In this document: piece by piece, positions 43,901-52,059 of the stretch | How the letters are laid out: each line of letters starts with the position of its first letter | How positions within the stretch are numbered: the stretch's first letter is position 1 | Assembly (NCBI RefSeq): GCF_022163125.1 | Contig: NZ_CP091881.1 | Location: forward strand, 8,574,501 to 8,638,500 | Source: Paenibacillus sp. HWE-109 | Lineage (GTDB): Bacteria; Bacillota; Bacilli; Paenibacillales; NBRC-103111 | Reading direction: 5' to 3' | Length of the DNA: 64,000 nt | Made by a program: the position numbers and the translations under genes | The notes under the pieces: model-generated | The model's database searches: none | What the model saw: the letters and a program-made list of their open reading frames with translations, nothing else | What the model was told of the DNA's origin: nothing

Positions 43901-44526
43901 TGAAGGCAGAGAATGCGCCAGCTGGCGGAGCGGCTAAGCCGACCTGGCTGTCAACTGCGGACGAAGGCGCGCTGAGCGCAGGGTTTGTCACAACACCAGG
44001 TAAAGTGATGGACGATTTGTACTCCAAGGCGCTTTGGGATCCGACGAACGTTCGCTCATCAGCCAATAACGGTACCATTGTGCAATTTGCGAACAGTGAC
44101 AAAATTACCGTTCAAGTGACGGACAGTTCGCTTGCCGCCAACTATCAAGTGGGGGACTGGGTTTATTTCGTCAGCAAAATCGAGCCTAATGCGAGTACGT
44201 CAGGCTTTACGGTCAAATCTGTGGCCAAATATGACGCGCGAACCGACGTGCTTCGTGCCTTGACGATCGAGGATGAGGGCATGAAACTGGTGCTGCATGA
44301 GGGTCATTCCTTGTTCGTGGATAAAGCGGGGAAAACGGCTCTGGTCGATGGCCATTCCGTTCAGGGAGCTGATTTGTCCATGCTTCGCGGGCAGTTGGGA
44401 CTGAGCTTGGGTGGCAATCCGGAACAATTTCCGTATGCATCGGATATCAATGGCGACGGTCAAATTGATACGGCCGATTTAGGGCAATTAGGATACTATA
44501 TGCGGCCAGCGAACAATCAGCCTTAA
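40954..44526 (+). CDS. Large secreted lyase-like enzyme with C-terminal dockerin
   Basis: An 1190-residue protein with a signal peptide (cleavage near CPAAAA, about residue 33). Two CBM4/9-like jelly-roll segments (about 95-285 and 290-450) interrupt the N-terminal part. A central helical toroid (about 460-800, NEGGSSAYNMGNFSG) and a beta-rich half (about 800-1120) give a polysaccharide-lyase build. The last 60 residues are a dockerin type I. The second Ca2+ loop is canonical, DINGDGQIDTADL from D1164, followed by the helix GQLGYYM. The first half (VDGHSVQGADLSMLRGQL) keeps the helix but has a degenerate loop. The next gene encodes a cohesin. RBS GGAGG precedes ATG 40954. The substrate is unknown. 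Confidence 0.78.
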   Translation: MRYSSKPKRSMRWYALALAGLLSVTAACPAAAAVDNAVMTPDTPIYYDRVDNVFPDLAKSETMLDFFQRNLIANQQPDGRFDNYPQKVYVSGNNLTAGNVTDNGGFELGAAGLPTGWTLTDGSGGPPNHVNVTWQQDTSIALEGSGYMKMTASSPGSAALMQQLNNPFHVMVDYTTPADVVLTPGSLMIFSAFYNADQASVGGNGQGIYGKVTFVNSSGQPIGSPYVFQGASGTTGWQEIRGLVSVPSVQPAGVVIQAGMDESQGTVLWDGIRLMRVDTTSGTDQIPYATKGTAAVPNAGFETSATWTPVQESGPAGVVTPSAAGGYSGNGGRIVTTSTSSVALLSNTWSASGNGTRQFGGDYRIFQLKYKTEPGFTAVDGKGVEARLVYLDQNKKQIGTESFYGGPTEGQWGTISGVFDTPYPVYSVRIELRSNHTQGTVTFDNVSYIGVDQQASSTEAGLGTLGMLAFNWAHSGKSDELLAKRTRDGLSFYLHKRVMTIDNIANASKLMPGQANSGEVYVPYSVSGATTGADYPTTAFGLHNLATAIQYGEGLFTEQQMTDAKAKALSMWNWLTRVSQFNTQQSMNQSLVAVLGGIQMANLLQDDVLKRDIRDYYASGIAGTNLPPSSGGVRKAARQNIDGYNIFYEVNGFDVSYAGVSLSDLAGIMQALPDQDAAFGDLKTLLYQDGLEMASYFNVRMSADGWIFAGSRHNEGGSSAYNMGNFSGLSYWGHALKADLGRFLIKSFASPTLTYGDTANLGHLAVHGPLQMYETIAQYPWDRTQQQKLETNSLRKGDVSAYFKSDSRQPLNISVSGTDFMESLFDTGKPDPDKPGFPKIDRLNGWFAKAADGSYQYDDSKQATTNQALPHYFVRQDDGVSSSGANTTKQYYITDGKSLYNILAVRFGTAQSYLSLGELIGLPYMSIPQRAYAPGTTELDRIRINGLYATDGMPLLDLAKDTGSISAPAFVAGSARVTGFPLLKAENAPAGGAAKPTWLSTADEGALSAGFVTTPGKVMDDLYSKALWDPTNVRSSANNGTIVQFANSDKITVQVTDSSLAANYQVGDWVYFVSKIEPNASTSGFTVKSVAKYDARTDVLRALTIEDEGMKLVLHEGHSLFVDKAGKTALVDGHSVQGADLSMLRGQLGLSLGGNPEQFPYASDINGDGQIDTADLGQLGYYMRPANNQP

Positions 44527-44541
44527 GGAGTGTGATCAACG

Positions 44542-47500
44542 ATGAATTGGATAAAAAAGCAAATATCTATGGTACTGCTGCTCAGTTTAACCGTAAGTTC
44601 CTTTGGCTTATCGGCGGGCCCGGCAGCAGCAGCTTCGGCTGTTGGCATGGATGAAAATTTCAACTCGCTCCAACCGGGGACCTTCTCAGCCGCGAATTGG
44701 ACGCCGACGCTAACGCCTGACGGTTCAATTCAGGTCGTGACAGACAGTGCTGATCCAACAAATCAGAGCGTACGACTTGAGAAAACGACAACAACAGCGA
44801 CCAGCAATCTGACCCTGGATCGCAAAAATTTATCGATCACCGGAAAAGCGATCGTCAGCTATCGCTTCAAATCGGACGAGACAAGCGGCACGAAGTCGGC
44901 GCCTTATATTTACGGCGCCGGCACAAGTAATAACATCATCAGCTTATCTCTTTCTGGAGCGAATATTACCGCGTACAATGGCGGAACCAGCAGTTCCATT
45001 CAGTCTGGTTTTCAGGCGGGGCAATGGTATCATATCCAGTTCGTCCTGGATACCGCCACCAAAAAGTACGATGCCTACATGGATGGAGTGAAGAAAGCTG
45101 CGGGCTTCTCATTCAGGGATACGACAGCGAATACAGACACGTTGAAGCTTATTCGCTTCTCCATTGATAAAGCTCAGAAAGGCACCATCCAATTCGATGA
45201 TTTATTCGTGGATCAACTGCCGGATACCATCGGCATGGAGCCTGCGTATCATCTAAGCGTAAGTGCAGCGCACAACTCGCAAGTTACGGCAGCTTTCAGT
45301 GATCATACCTTGGATGTGACGGACAAAGTGTATTACAGTTCCTCCAATCCGGCCGTTGCCTCCGTTAATAAACGAGGTGTCGTGACAGGATTAAGCACGG
45401 GAACAGCGGTTATCACTTCCTCGCTCGGAGATTTAACGGCAGCAACGACAGTTACAGTCAGTTCAGCATCTGTGCTGAATGCCGTACAGCTTGACCAGGC
45501 AGACTATCAATTGAATGAAGGACAGCAGCAGCTTTCTGTATTAACGGCTGTCTACTCCTCTGGTCCGGTGCAAGTTAACGGCATGCCGGGTGTTTCCTTC
45601 GTTTCGAGCAATCCGACTGTCGCGTCCGTCGATGCCAGCAGCGGCTTGCTGCGCGCTCTTCATTACGGTACATCAGTACTTACCGCTACCTATGGAGATA
45701 AAAGTACGACAGCAACAGTAACCATAGCTCCTGTCCTGCAAGAACTGTTATCGGTCTCTCCCGGTGCAGCCGGAATGGAACTTGCAGTAGGCGGGACGGC
45801 AGGAAGCATTACGAAAGCCGTGTATTCGGATGGTCAGTCATTCGATATTAGCAGCATGGCCAGCTATTATTCTGACCAGCCATCTGTTGCAGCAGCGGAT
45901 CAGCTAGGCAACGTGCACGCCATTGCGCCTGGGCAAGCGGTCATAACCGTAACGTACAGTACGAAAAGTGTCAGCTATCCAGTCAGGGTATCTTCGATTC
46001 AACTGGATAGCAGGGCGTATACGTTAGCTAATGGAGCGGCTCATTCGACGAAAGTCAGTTTGATCGGACCGGGAGGACAATCGGTTGACGTTACCGGGCA
46101 GTCTACCTTCCGAGCAGCGGACCCTTCCATCATTCAGGTGGATGCGTCTGGGAAAGTTACGGCTCTGCGCAGCGGCACGACAAGTGTGATCGTTAGTTAT
46201 GGCGCTTCTGAAGCCAAGGCTATCGTTACTGTTCTAGGTGAAGTTGCCTCCTCCGAGTTTACACTGCAGACTGCGGCTTCGGATGCTACAATAAGCGTTC
46301 GAATTAGCGCAGGCGGGAACGCTCTTCACGGAGCAGTAGGACCCATTCATTCCGCGCAAGCGGAGTTCGACTATAACCCTGCAGAGCTGCAATTCGTTGG
46401 TGCGACCCCAGTAATGTTCGCAGGTAATGGTACTTCGTTGGCCGTGACTGATAGTGTATATCAAATCGCTGGTCAGCCTACCGGTTATCAAAGTGTGATT
46501 ACGCCGGAGAACGGACGTGTCTTGTACGCAGCAACCGTAATCGGCGATGGGAATGAAACTCACTCCGTTGGCGCTGGCTCATCCAGGGGGATTGCCACGC
46601 TTGTCTTTCGTGTTCAGCATCCAGGCTCAACTGTGAGTTTGGGAGTTAATAAAATGAGTCTTGGCATGTTGAGCAATGATACCGTCGTTCAGACGAGTCC
46701 GAGCCAATTAGACGCGCAAATCAAGTTAGAAACAATAGCTCCTGTGTGGTCGGAGAACAGTAAGGTAACGGTCGACCAAGTAAGTGTGAATAGTTTAAAG
46801 CTGACTTGGATTGGAGCGACCGATAACGTGGGGGTGACGGGGTATCGGATTTATAACGGAAGCCATTTGGCAGCTGCGGTTGCTGCGCCAGCAAGCACAC
46901 TTACAGTTGCGAATTTGCAAGCTTCAACAACATATACCTTCCGAGTACAAGCAGGGGATGCTGCTGGCAACTGGACGAATGATGGACCTTTCGTGACCGT
47001 GCAAACGGCATCGGAGAGTGGTAGTTCGGAACCATCGCCATCGACACCGGTGCCATCTGCGCCAGCACCAACACCAACACCATCTCCATCGGAGAAACCT
47101 AAGATAGAGGTGCAACCAGACCCGGTAACACCAGCCAAACCGGTTGAACCGAAGCCGTTTAAGGATGTTACGGCGAACTTCGCCTGGGCTTCCAAAGCCA
47201 TTGAAACGCTAACTGCGAAAGGCATTATTCAAGGCACATCGAATACGACTTTTGACCCGAGTAAAGAGGTCACACGCGCAGATGCGGTTACCTTGCTTGT
47301 ACGGGCGTTGAACCTGAAAGCAGACTTTCATGAAAATTTCAACGATGTCAGCGAGAAAGACTATTACTACCAAGCACTCGGTATCGCCAAAGAGCTCGGC
47401 ATCCTGTCAGGTACAGGAAATAACGATGCCATACCGGGCCAGGCAATCACCAGACAAGATCTGTTTGTTCTTTTTGTCAGAGCACTGAACGCAAGCGGTA

Positions 47501-47715
47501 AGTTGAATATTCAAGTTAATGAATCCGTGCTTGACCCGTATCAGGATCGCAGCAGCATTGCTCCATATGCCATAAACAGCATTGCCGCCATGGTTCAACT
47601 AGGCATAGTGGAAGGCGACGGAGCAGGAATCAACCCACGGGGAACGGCCTCCCGAGCGGAAATGGCTGTCGTGTTATTCAGACTGCTGGATAAGCTGTCG
47701 ATCCTACCGCATTAA
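44542..47715 (+). CDS. SLH-anchored surface protein with cohesin domain
   Basis: A 1057-residue exported protein with a signal peptide ending near AGPAAAAS. A LamG/concanavalin-like module (about 34-230) is homologous to the C-terminal repeats of the beta-helix enzyme at 10715. Four Big_2-type Ig-like domains follow (about 232-566, recurring SSNPxVASVD..G..TGxxxxTATYG). A cohesin (about 568-727) contains HSAQAEFDYNPAELQFVGA and RGIATLVFRVQHPG. Then come a fibronectin III (about 732-822), a Pro/Ser/Thr linker and three SLH domains (about 870-1057). It can therefore sit on the cell wall and present a cohesin. The gene starts 15 bases after the dockerin enzyme, so the two are co-translated neighbours. 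That they bind each other is inference. Confidence 0.82.
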   Translation: MNWIKKQISMVLLLSLTVSSFGLSAGPAAAASAVGMDENFNSLQPGTFSAANWTPTLTPDGSIQVVTDSADPTNQSVRLEKTTTTATSNLTLDRKNLSITGKAIVSYRFKSDETSGTKSAPYIYGAGTSNNIISLSLSGANITAYNGGTSSSIQSGFQAGQWYHIQFVLDTATKKYDAYMDGVKKAAGFSFRDTTANTDTLKLIRFSIDKAQKGTIQFDDLFVDQLPDTIGMEPAYHLSVSAAHNSQVTAAFSDHTLDVTDKVYYSSSNPAVASVNKRGVVTGLSTGTAVITSSLGDLTAATTVTVSSASVLNAVQLDQADYQLNEGQQQLSVLTAVYSSGPVQVNGMPGVSFVSSNPTVASVDASSGLLRALHYGTSVLTATYGDKSTTATVTIAPVLQELLSVSPGAAGMELAVGGTAGSITKAVYSDGQSFDISSMASYYSDQPSVAAADQLGNVHAIAPGQAVITVTYSTKSVSYPVRVSSIQLDSRAYTLANGAAHSTKVSLIGPGGQSVDVTGQSTFRAADPSIIQVDASGKVTALRSGTTSVIVSYGASEAKAIVTVLGEVASSEFTLQTAASDATISVRISAGGNALHGAVGPIHSAQAEFDYNPAELQFVGATPVMFAGNGTSLAVTDSVYQIAGQPTGYQSVITPENGRVLYAATVIGDGNETHSVGAGSSRGIATLVFRVQHPGSTVSLGVNKMSLGMLSNDTVVQTSPSQLDAQIKLETIAPVWSENSKVTVDQVSVNSLKLTWIGATDNVGVTGYRIYNGSHLAAAVAAPASTLTVANLQASTTYTFRVQAGDAAGNWTNDGPFVTVQTASESGSSEPSPSTPVPSAPAPTPTPSPSEKPKIEVQPDPVTPAKPVEPKPFKDVTANFAWASKAIETLTAKGIIQGTSNTTFDPSKEVTRADAVTLLVRALNLKADFHENFNDVSEKDYYYQALGIAKELGILSGTGNNDAIPGQAITRQDLFVLFVRALNASGKLNIQVNESVLDPYQDRSSIAPYAINSIAAMVQLGIVEGDGAGINPRGTASRAEMAVVLFRLLDKLSILPH

Positions 47716-47758
47716 ACCAACAAGGCTGTCCCACAGGTCACATGGTCGGATGCCAAAA

Positions 47759-47794
47759 AAAAGGAGCTAAGCACTTGCAAGCTTAGCTCCTTTT
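47759..47794. terminator. Strong bidirectional terminator after the cohesin gene
   Basis: AAGGAGCTAAGC and GCTTAGCTCCTT pair perfectly around an 8-base loop, with A8 before and T4 after. Confidence 0.88.
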
Positions 47795-47836
47795 GGAGTG
47801 AACGCAAAGTTACTCCAGCTGCCTCGCGCGGAGAAA

Positions 47837-48017
47837 GGGAACTACAGTACGCTATTCCAGCCAAAAGTGTCCTTTTTGCGAGGTTGAGGGAACTACAGTC
47901 CGCTATTTTGCTGTTTCATGGGAAATTCAGCTCTTTTCGTGGAAATAAGGCCCTGTAGTTCCGCTATGACCCTCGCAACCCTGCTTTTTGCCCGGATAGC
48001 GTCCTAGAGTTCCCTTA
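47837..48017. repeat. Family A intergenic repeat, copy A3 (181 bp)
   Basis: It begins GGGAACTACAGTACGCTATT, identical to the first motif of copy A1, and ends with an inverted motif at GAGTTCCCTTA. It fills the space up to the stop codon of the next gene. Confidence 0.8.
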
Positions 48018-48020
48018 GCA

Positions 48021-48476
48021 TTAAGCCCGAACCAGTGGCTCGATGACATAGGTCGATCGCGCTTCAGCCGAAGCCGGCTGTTCGCCTCGCACGACCCAGC
48101 CGTAAGAGAGAACCGCATTCAGGCGGCTATGCTCCTGCGCGGTCAGACTCGCGATGACCGCTTCGTGACCCGGTTCCAACTGCAACTCGGGCTCCTGCCC
48201 ATAGGCGAGGAGAATCCAACTGGCAATTCCGCGAAGCGTATTGAATTTGATCTGGTAGCCGTGACGGACTGCCTGCTCGAATGCTGCCGGATCGCTGTCT
48301 GCGAGCTCGGTTAAGCGAGTATAGTCGAATTTGAACTTGCTGTCGTCAACGGGAAGATTGCCGGCGTGGACTCGCTGCAGCAGTTCATCTGCGTGCCATC
48401 CCTGGGGGTTGAGCGATTCCAGGATTAGCGCATCCCATTGCGATAGTTTGATTGGGGGTAGTTCAGAAGTGGACAT
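48021..48476 (-). CDS. Conserved-looking protein of unknown function
   Basis: I do not recognise this 151-residue protein. It is soluble, mildly acidic, and opens with IKLSQWDALILESLNPQGWHADELLQRV, summarised by a WDALILESLNPQGW core. A helical segment includes TLRGIASWILLAY. There is no signal peptide, membrane helix or metal-binding motif. The start ATG 48476 has a good site (AGGAGCGATC) upstream. It is the last minus-strand gene after the unusual ABC transporter, separated from its binding protein by a hairpin, so it could belong to the same transcript by read-through. Its reality is supported by the ribosome binding site and the lack of a competing frame. Confidence 0.65.
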   Translation of the reverse strand: MSTSELPPIKLSQWDALILESLNPQGWHADELLQRVHAGNLPVDDSKFKFDYTRLTELADSDPAAFEQAVRHGYQIKFNTLRGIASWILLAYGQEPELQLEPGHEAVIASLTAQEHSRLNAVLSYGWVVRGEQPASAEARSTYVIEPLVRA

Positions 48477-48515
48477 TATGGATCGCTCCTATCTAGTTAT
48501 ATTTGACTTTGTATG

Positions 48516-48561
48516 AAAGAGACTGCCCAATCGTCTTCATGACGATGAGGCAGTCTTTAGT
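48516..48561 (-). terminator. Hairpin after the permuted binding-protein gene
   Basis: AAAGACTGCC and GGCAGTCTCTTT (minus strand) form a long stem with an inner CATCGTC/GACGATT arm. The T-tract is weak, so it may be leaky. Confidence 0.65.
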
Positions 48562-48576
48562 ATGTTCAGCGTTGAT

Positions 48577-50409
48577 TTACTTGCTAGCTTTGTACTTGTT
48601 CAGGAAATCCTTCGCTTTGGCAGCGTCTGCCTTGACTTCCAGACCTGTTTTGACAATCGGGCTTAACGTCGATACCGCTTTGAACTTGTTGTTTTTGTAG
48701 TAAGCGAGGAACTCGTCCTGATTGACCGAGTACAGCACAGCTCGTCTTAAGTCAGCGCTTTTGGCAACCTCGCGGTTCTTGGTGTTGAACAACAGATAGG
48801 AGACAGCATTGCTTGGGACTGTTTGAAGCGCAAGCTTGGTATCAGCTTTGATGACATCGAACTTAATCTCGGATACGCCATAGAACAGGTGAATCTCACC
48901 GCTTCTGAGCGCCGACAAGGAGCTTTCAGCATCTTTGATGAAACGAACTTTGATCGAGTCAACTTTCGGCTCGTACTTCGTACCCTTCATATAACCTGGG
49001 TTTTTGTAGAAAACAGCCTCATAATCATTCTTGTAGGACAGGATATAAGGGCCGCTTGTGTACAAAGCATTGTTGTATTTGGCACCCTCAGTAACCGTCG
49101 ATTGATCGCCGTAGGAAATGTCTTTATTAACATCATATTTGGCTACATCGTACGTATTGATGCTTTGGACTTGTTTCTTTGAGACGATGCCAGCCGATTG
49201 GTGCGCCAGATAGTTCAATACTTGCGGGAACGGCTGTGTAGTCGTCAGTTTGACAACCTGATATTTGCCTTCTTTGTTGCTTGCTTGATTCTTGTCGGAT
49301 ACCAATGTTGAGATCTTGGAATCAAGACCTTTTTCCAAGCCGGATTTGAGCGTGCCGGAGCCGCCGGATAACTTAACGGATTCGAGTACCGCAGGGTCTG
49401 TCACAAGCTCTACCTTTTGAATATGCTCATGCAGTGTGAACGTACGGTGGTTGGGTACGGAATTTTTGTCCTTGGCGCGATTCAGCGAGAAGATAACATC
49501 TTCTGCACCCACGCGTTCGCCTGAGTCGGCAGCTAGCTTGTCTTTGATCTGCGCGAAATGAATATCGTCCCGCAGTACGAAGTAGTAATCGGAATTGCCT
49601 TCAGCAATCGCGAAGTTGTAAGAGAGAGACCCGTCAGCCGTTAATTTGTCGTCGTCTGTCAAATTGAGCAGACGTACATACATGTTCGTGTTGATAATGT
49701 TGATCGAGCCGTCGTTAGCTTTGATCGGGTCAAGCGATGTTAGGGAAGGAAGGGCAGATTGCAGAATAATCGGGTCCTTCGCACGTTTGGCGGCATCCTT
49801 GAAATCGAGCTCTTCCCAAGGAAGGGAGCGTGACTTCGACAGACGCACAGACTCTTTTTTCAGAACGTCTTGATTGAAAGCTTGTGCTTTGAGCGAGTTA
49901 TAGAGTGGTGCGATATAGGCTTTGTCAAGGACTAGCTGTTGTTCGAATTTCTTATATGTCTCAGTGTATTGCTCTGGTGTTTGCGCCGAGGCTTGGTCGA
50001 TCAGCTTGTCGATCTCAGGATCTGACATAATGCTGTAGTCGCCGCCTGTTTTGAAAAGGGAACGTACCGCATAGTCCGGGTTTCCTGTAACCGTGGTCCA
50101 GCTGGAGAGTGCAACGTCGAAGTTGCCTGCGTCTTGCTGGGCTTTGAATGTACCGTAATCCGGCTGAACGTTCAGCTTCACGTTGAAACCGTTTTTGGCA
50201 AGTTGATCACGCACGATGTTGAGGTCTGTCTCATTGGAACTCATTCCTAGCAGTTCGATATCAACGGGCGTGTTGTTGACGGCTGCTGTTTCTGTTGAAC
50301 CTGGTGTTGGCGTCGCTGCCGCATCTTTTTTTGTCGTGAAATTGCATCCGCTCAGCATCAATGAGACGCCGAGGACGACGGGGATAATGACCTTGCTTTT
50401 GGTAACCAT
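48577..50409 (-). CDS. Solute-binding lipoprotein, family 5 (OppA/DppA type), circularly permuted
   Basis: A 610-residue lipoprotein; lipobox LSGC gives mature Cys22, then an Ala/Thr/Pro linker. The parts of a family 5 binding protein appear in swapped order. Residues 48-203 match what is normally the C-terminal segment (NIVRDQLAKNGFNVKL, FDVALSSW, NPDY, SDPEIDKLIDQA, IAPLYNSLKAQAF). From about 213 the normal mature N-terminus begins (LPSLTSLDPIKANDG) and runs through YLLFNTKNREVAKSADLRRA. The protein stops at AAKAKDFLNKYKASK, the point where a normal protein would continue into the segment found at the front. ATG 50409 follows AGGAGGG; an upstream in-frame ATG at 50451 would put the lipoprotein signal too far inside. 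It is encoded last in an operon with two extended permeases. Confidence 0.85.
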   Translation of the reverse strand: MVTKSKVIIPVVLGVSLMLSGCNFTTKKDAAATPTPGSTETAAVNNTPVDIELLGMSSNETDLNIVRDQLAKNGFNVKLNVQPDYGTFKAQQDAGNFDVALSSWTTVTGNPDYAVRSLFKTGGDYSIMSDPEIDKLIDQASAQTPEQYTETYKKFEQQLVLDKAYIAPLYNSLKAQAFNQDVLKKESVRLSKSRSLPWEELDFKDAAKRAKDPIILQSALPSLTSLDPIKANDGSINIINTNMYVRLLNLTDDDKLTADGSLSYNFAIAEGNSDYYFVLRDDIHFAQIKDKLAADSGERVGAEDVIFSLNRAKDKNSVPNHRTFTLHEHIQKVELVTDPAVLESVKLSGGSGTLKSGLEKGLDSKISTLVSDKNQASNKEGKYQVVKLTTTQPFPQVLNYLAHQSAGIVSKKQVQSINTYDVAKYDVNKDISYGDQSTVTEGAKYNNALYTSGPYILSYKNDYEAVFYKNPGYMKGTKYEPKVDSIKVRFIKDAESSLSALRSGEIHLFYGVSEIKFDVIKADTKLALQTVPSNAVSYLLFNTKNREVAKSADLRRAVLYSVNQDEFLAYYKNNKFKAVSTLSPIVKTGLEVKADAAKAKDFLNKYKASK

Positions 50410-50529
50410 AGTATTGGCCCTCCTAGTAATTCTAAATGTATGAACACACATTCATTCCAGATTCTTGTTTGTTATGTAACGAAGAGCTCATGGAGTAAGA
50501 ATGAAGATTCTAAAATAAGTCAAGATGGT

Positions 50530-52056
50530 TTAGTCAAGCTTGGGATCTAGTGCGTCGCGTAATCCGTCTCCAAGGAAGTTGAAGGACAGCACCAGCGCGA
50601 TAATAGCTAAGCCAGGATAGATAGCGGTGTAAGCATTGGTTTCTAGATAGGCACTTCCTACCTTCAAAATATTGCCCCACTCCGGGATATGCGGCTCGAC
50701 GCCGAGTCCCAGATAGCTCAAGCTGCTCGTCGAGATGATGGCTCCGCCCACAGTCAAAGTGGACTTGACAATCATCGGGGCAATGGAGTTCGGCACGATA
50801 TGCCGGAGCAGAATAATCAGATCGCCTGCGCCGAAGGCGCGCGCCGCCTGCACATACTCAAGCGTCGAGACGAGCATCACGTTGGCTCGCATTGTTCGAG
50901 CGTACGTCGGGATAGCCCCGATGCTTAGCGCTAGAATAAGATTGACCGTATTGGCGCCGAATGCTGCAATGATAGCAATGGCCAGCAGAATGCCGGGAAT
51001 CGCGTACAGAATATCGAGCGCTCGCATGATGAGATTGTCCGTACTGCGTCCGTAGTAACCGGATACCGCTCCCAGTGAGCCGCCGATGATCACGGGAATC
51101 AATGTGGAGAGAATCCCGACGAAGAGCGAGATCCGCGCTCCGAATACGATTCGCGAGAACAGGCATCTACCGAAGTTGTCCGTGCCAAGGGGATAGGTCA
51201 GGCTTGGTGATTGAAGAATCGCCCCATAATTATTGTCGATGGCCATCCCATAGTCGAACGTCAAGTAGCTGCATAGGGAGATCGCCATCAAGAAACCGAT
51301 GAACCACAAGCCCAGCATCGAGGTGGAGCTGCGGGACAGCCGATCGATGACCTCATTCAGTTTGGTTCCCGACGTGACGTCCCTGTTTCTAAGTCTGGCT
51401 ATCAACAGAATGCCTAGCGCAAGCGCGAACAGATTGCCTGTTACTGAGCTAGCCAGCAGCAGAACCGCAGCAATCCACATCCACTTGGGCAGGAGCTGGT
51501 TATCTGCATACCGGGCGATCAGCAGCAGGGTAATGAATTGAATGGCGCCTGCGATTAATAGAAGAGCCATGCCTGATACGAATAAGTCCGAAACATAAGG
51601 CTTAAAGACGTTCAACGCCGAAATGGCGAAGACGAACACGGTCGTCAATAGTGCGTAGACCGAGAGAGTGTAAGCTGCGCTCTTCTTGCTTTTAATGAGC
51701 TGGAAGGCCGCCGTTACGACAAAGATATTAGCTGTCAGCAAGCTGATCAAAAGCACATAGCCTAGTCGGCGAGTGCTCCGGCGCAGCCCGCCGTGTTGGA
51801 GCAGATCTCTGCGGATCAGAGCCATTGTCCCCAACTGAAGCAGCGCGAAGACGAAGTAGGCGGCAAAGGCAGCGAAGACAGCCGAATTCACGGCTAATTC
51901 GCCTCCTTTGAAGCTGTTGATCAGCAGCACCATCGCCAAGCTTAGAGAAGCAATGCCAGCAAAGCTGGCCTGTCCGTACTCGGCGCAGGTACGCAATCTG
52001 AAATGGATGTCTTGTTTAGTAAGTATGGGTTTGGGCACCTTGGTCACCTTTGTCAT
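50530..52056 (-). CDS. Peptide/nickel-type ABC permease (DppC/OppC-like) with six-helix N-terminal extension
   Basis: A 508-residue permease, against about 300 for the family. Residues from about 240 on form a normal DppC: a first helix near LGLWFIGFLMAISL, then GTDNFGRCLFSRIVFGARIS, the EAA-type docking loop near EYVQAARAFGAGDLIILLRHIVPNS and the end FNFLGDGLRDALDPKL. Residues 1-225 are an added membrane domain with about six helices (near 33-50, 56-80, 98-120, 128-150, 157-181 and 191-221). I recognise no known family for it. The ATG is three bases after the DppB-like stop, so the two are coupled. Confidence 0.87.
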   Translation of the reverse strand: MTKVTKVPKPILTKQDIHFRLRTCAEYGQASFAGIASLSLAMVLLINSFKGGELAVNSAVFAAFAAYFVFALLQLGTMALIRRDLLQHGGLRRSTRRLGYVLLISLLTANIFVVTAAFQLIKSKKSAAYTLSVYALLTTVFVFAISALNVFKPYVSDLFVSGMALLLIAGAIQFITLLLIARYADNQLLPKWMWIAAVLLLASSVTGNLFALALGILLIARLRNRDVTSGTKLNEVIDRLSRSSTSMLGLWFIGFLMAISLCSYLTFDYGMAIDNNYGAILQSPSLTYPLGTDNFGRCLFSRIVFGARISLFVGILSTLIPVIIGGSLGAVSGYYGRSTDNLIMRALDILYAIPGILLAIAIIAAFGANTVNLILALSIGAIPTYARTMRANVMLVSTLEYVQAARAFGAGDLIILLRHIVPNSIAPMIVKSTLTVGGAIISTSSLSYLGLGVEPHIPEWGNILKVGSAYLETNAYTAIYPGLAIIALVLSFNFLGDGLRDALDPKLD

Positions 52057-52059
52057 CTG

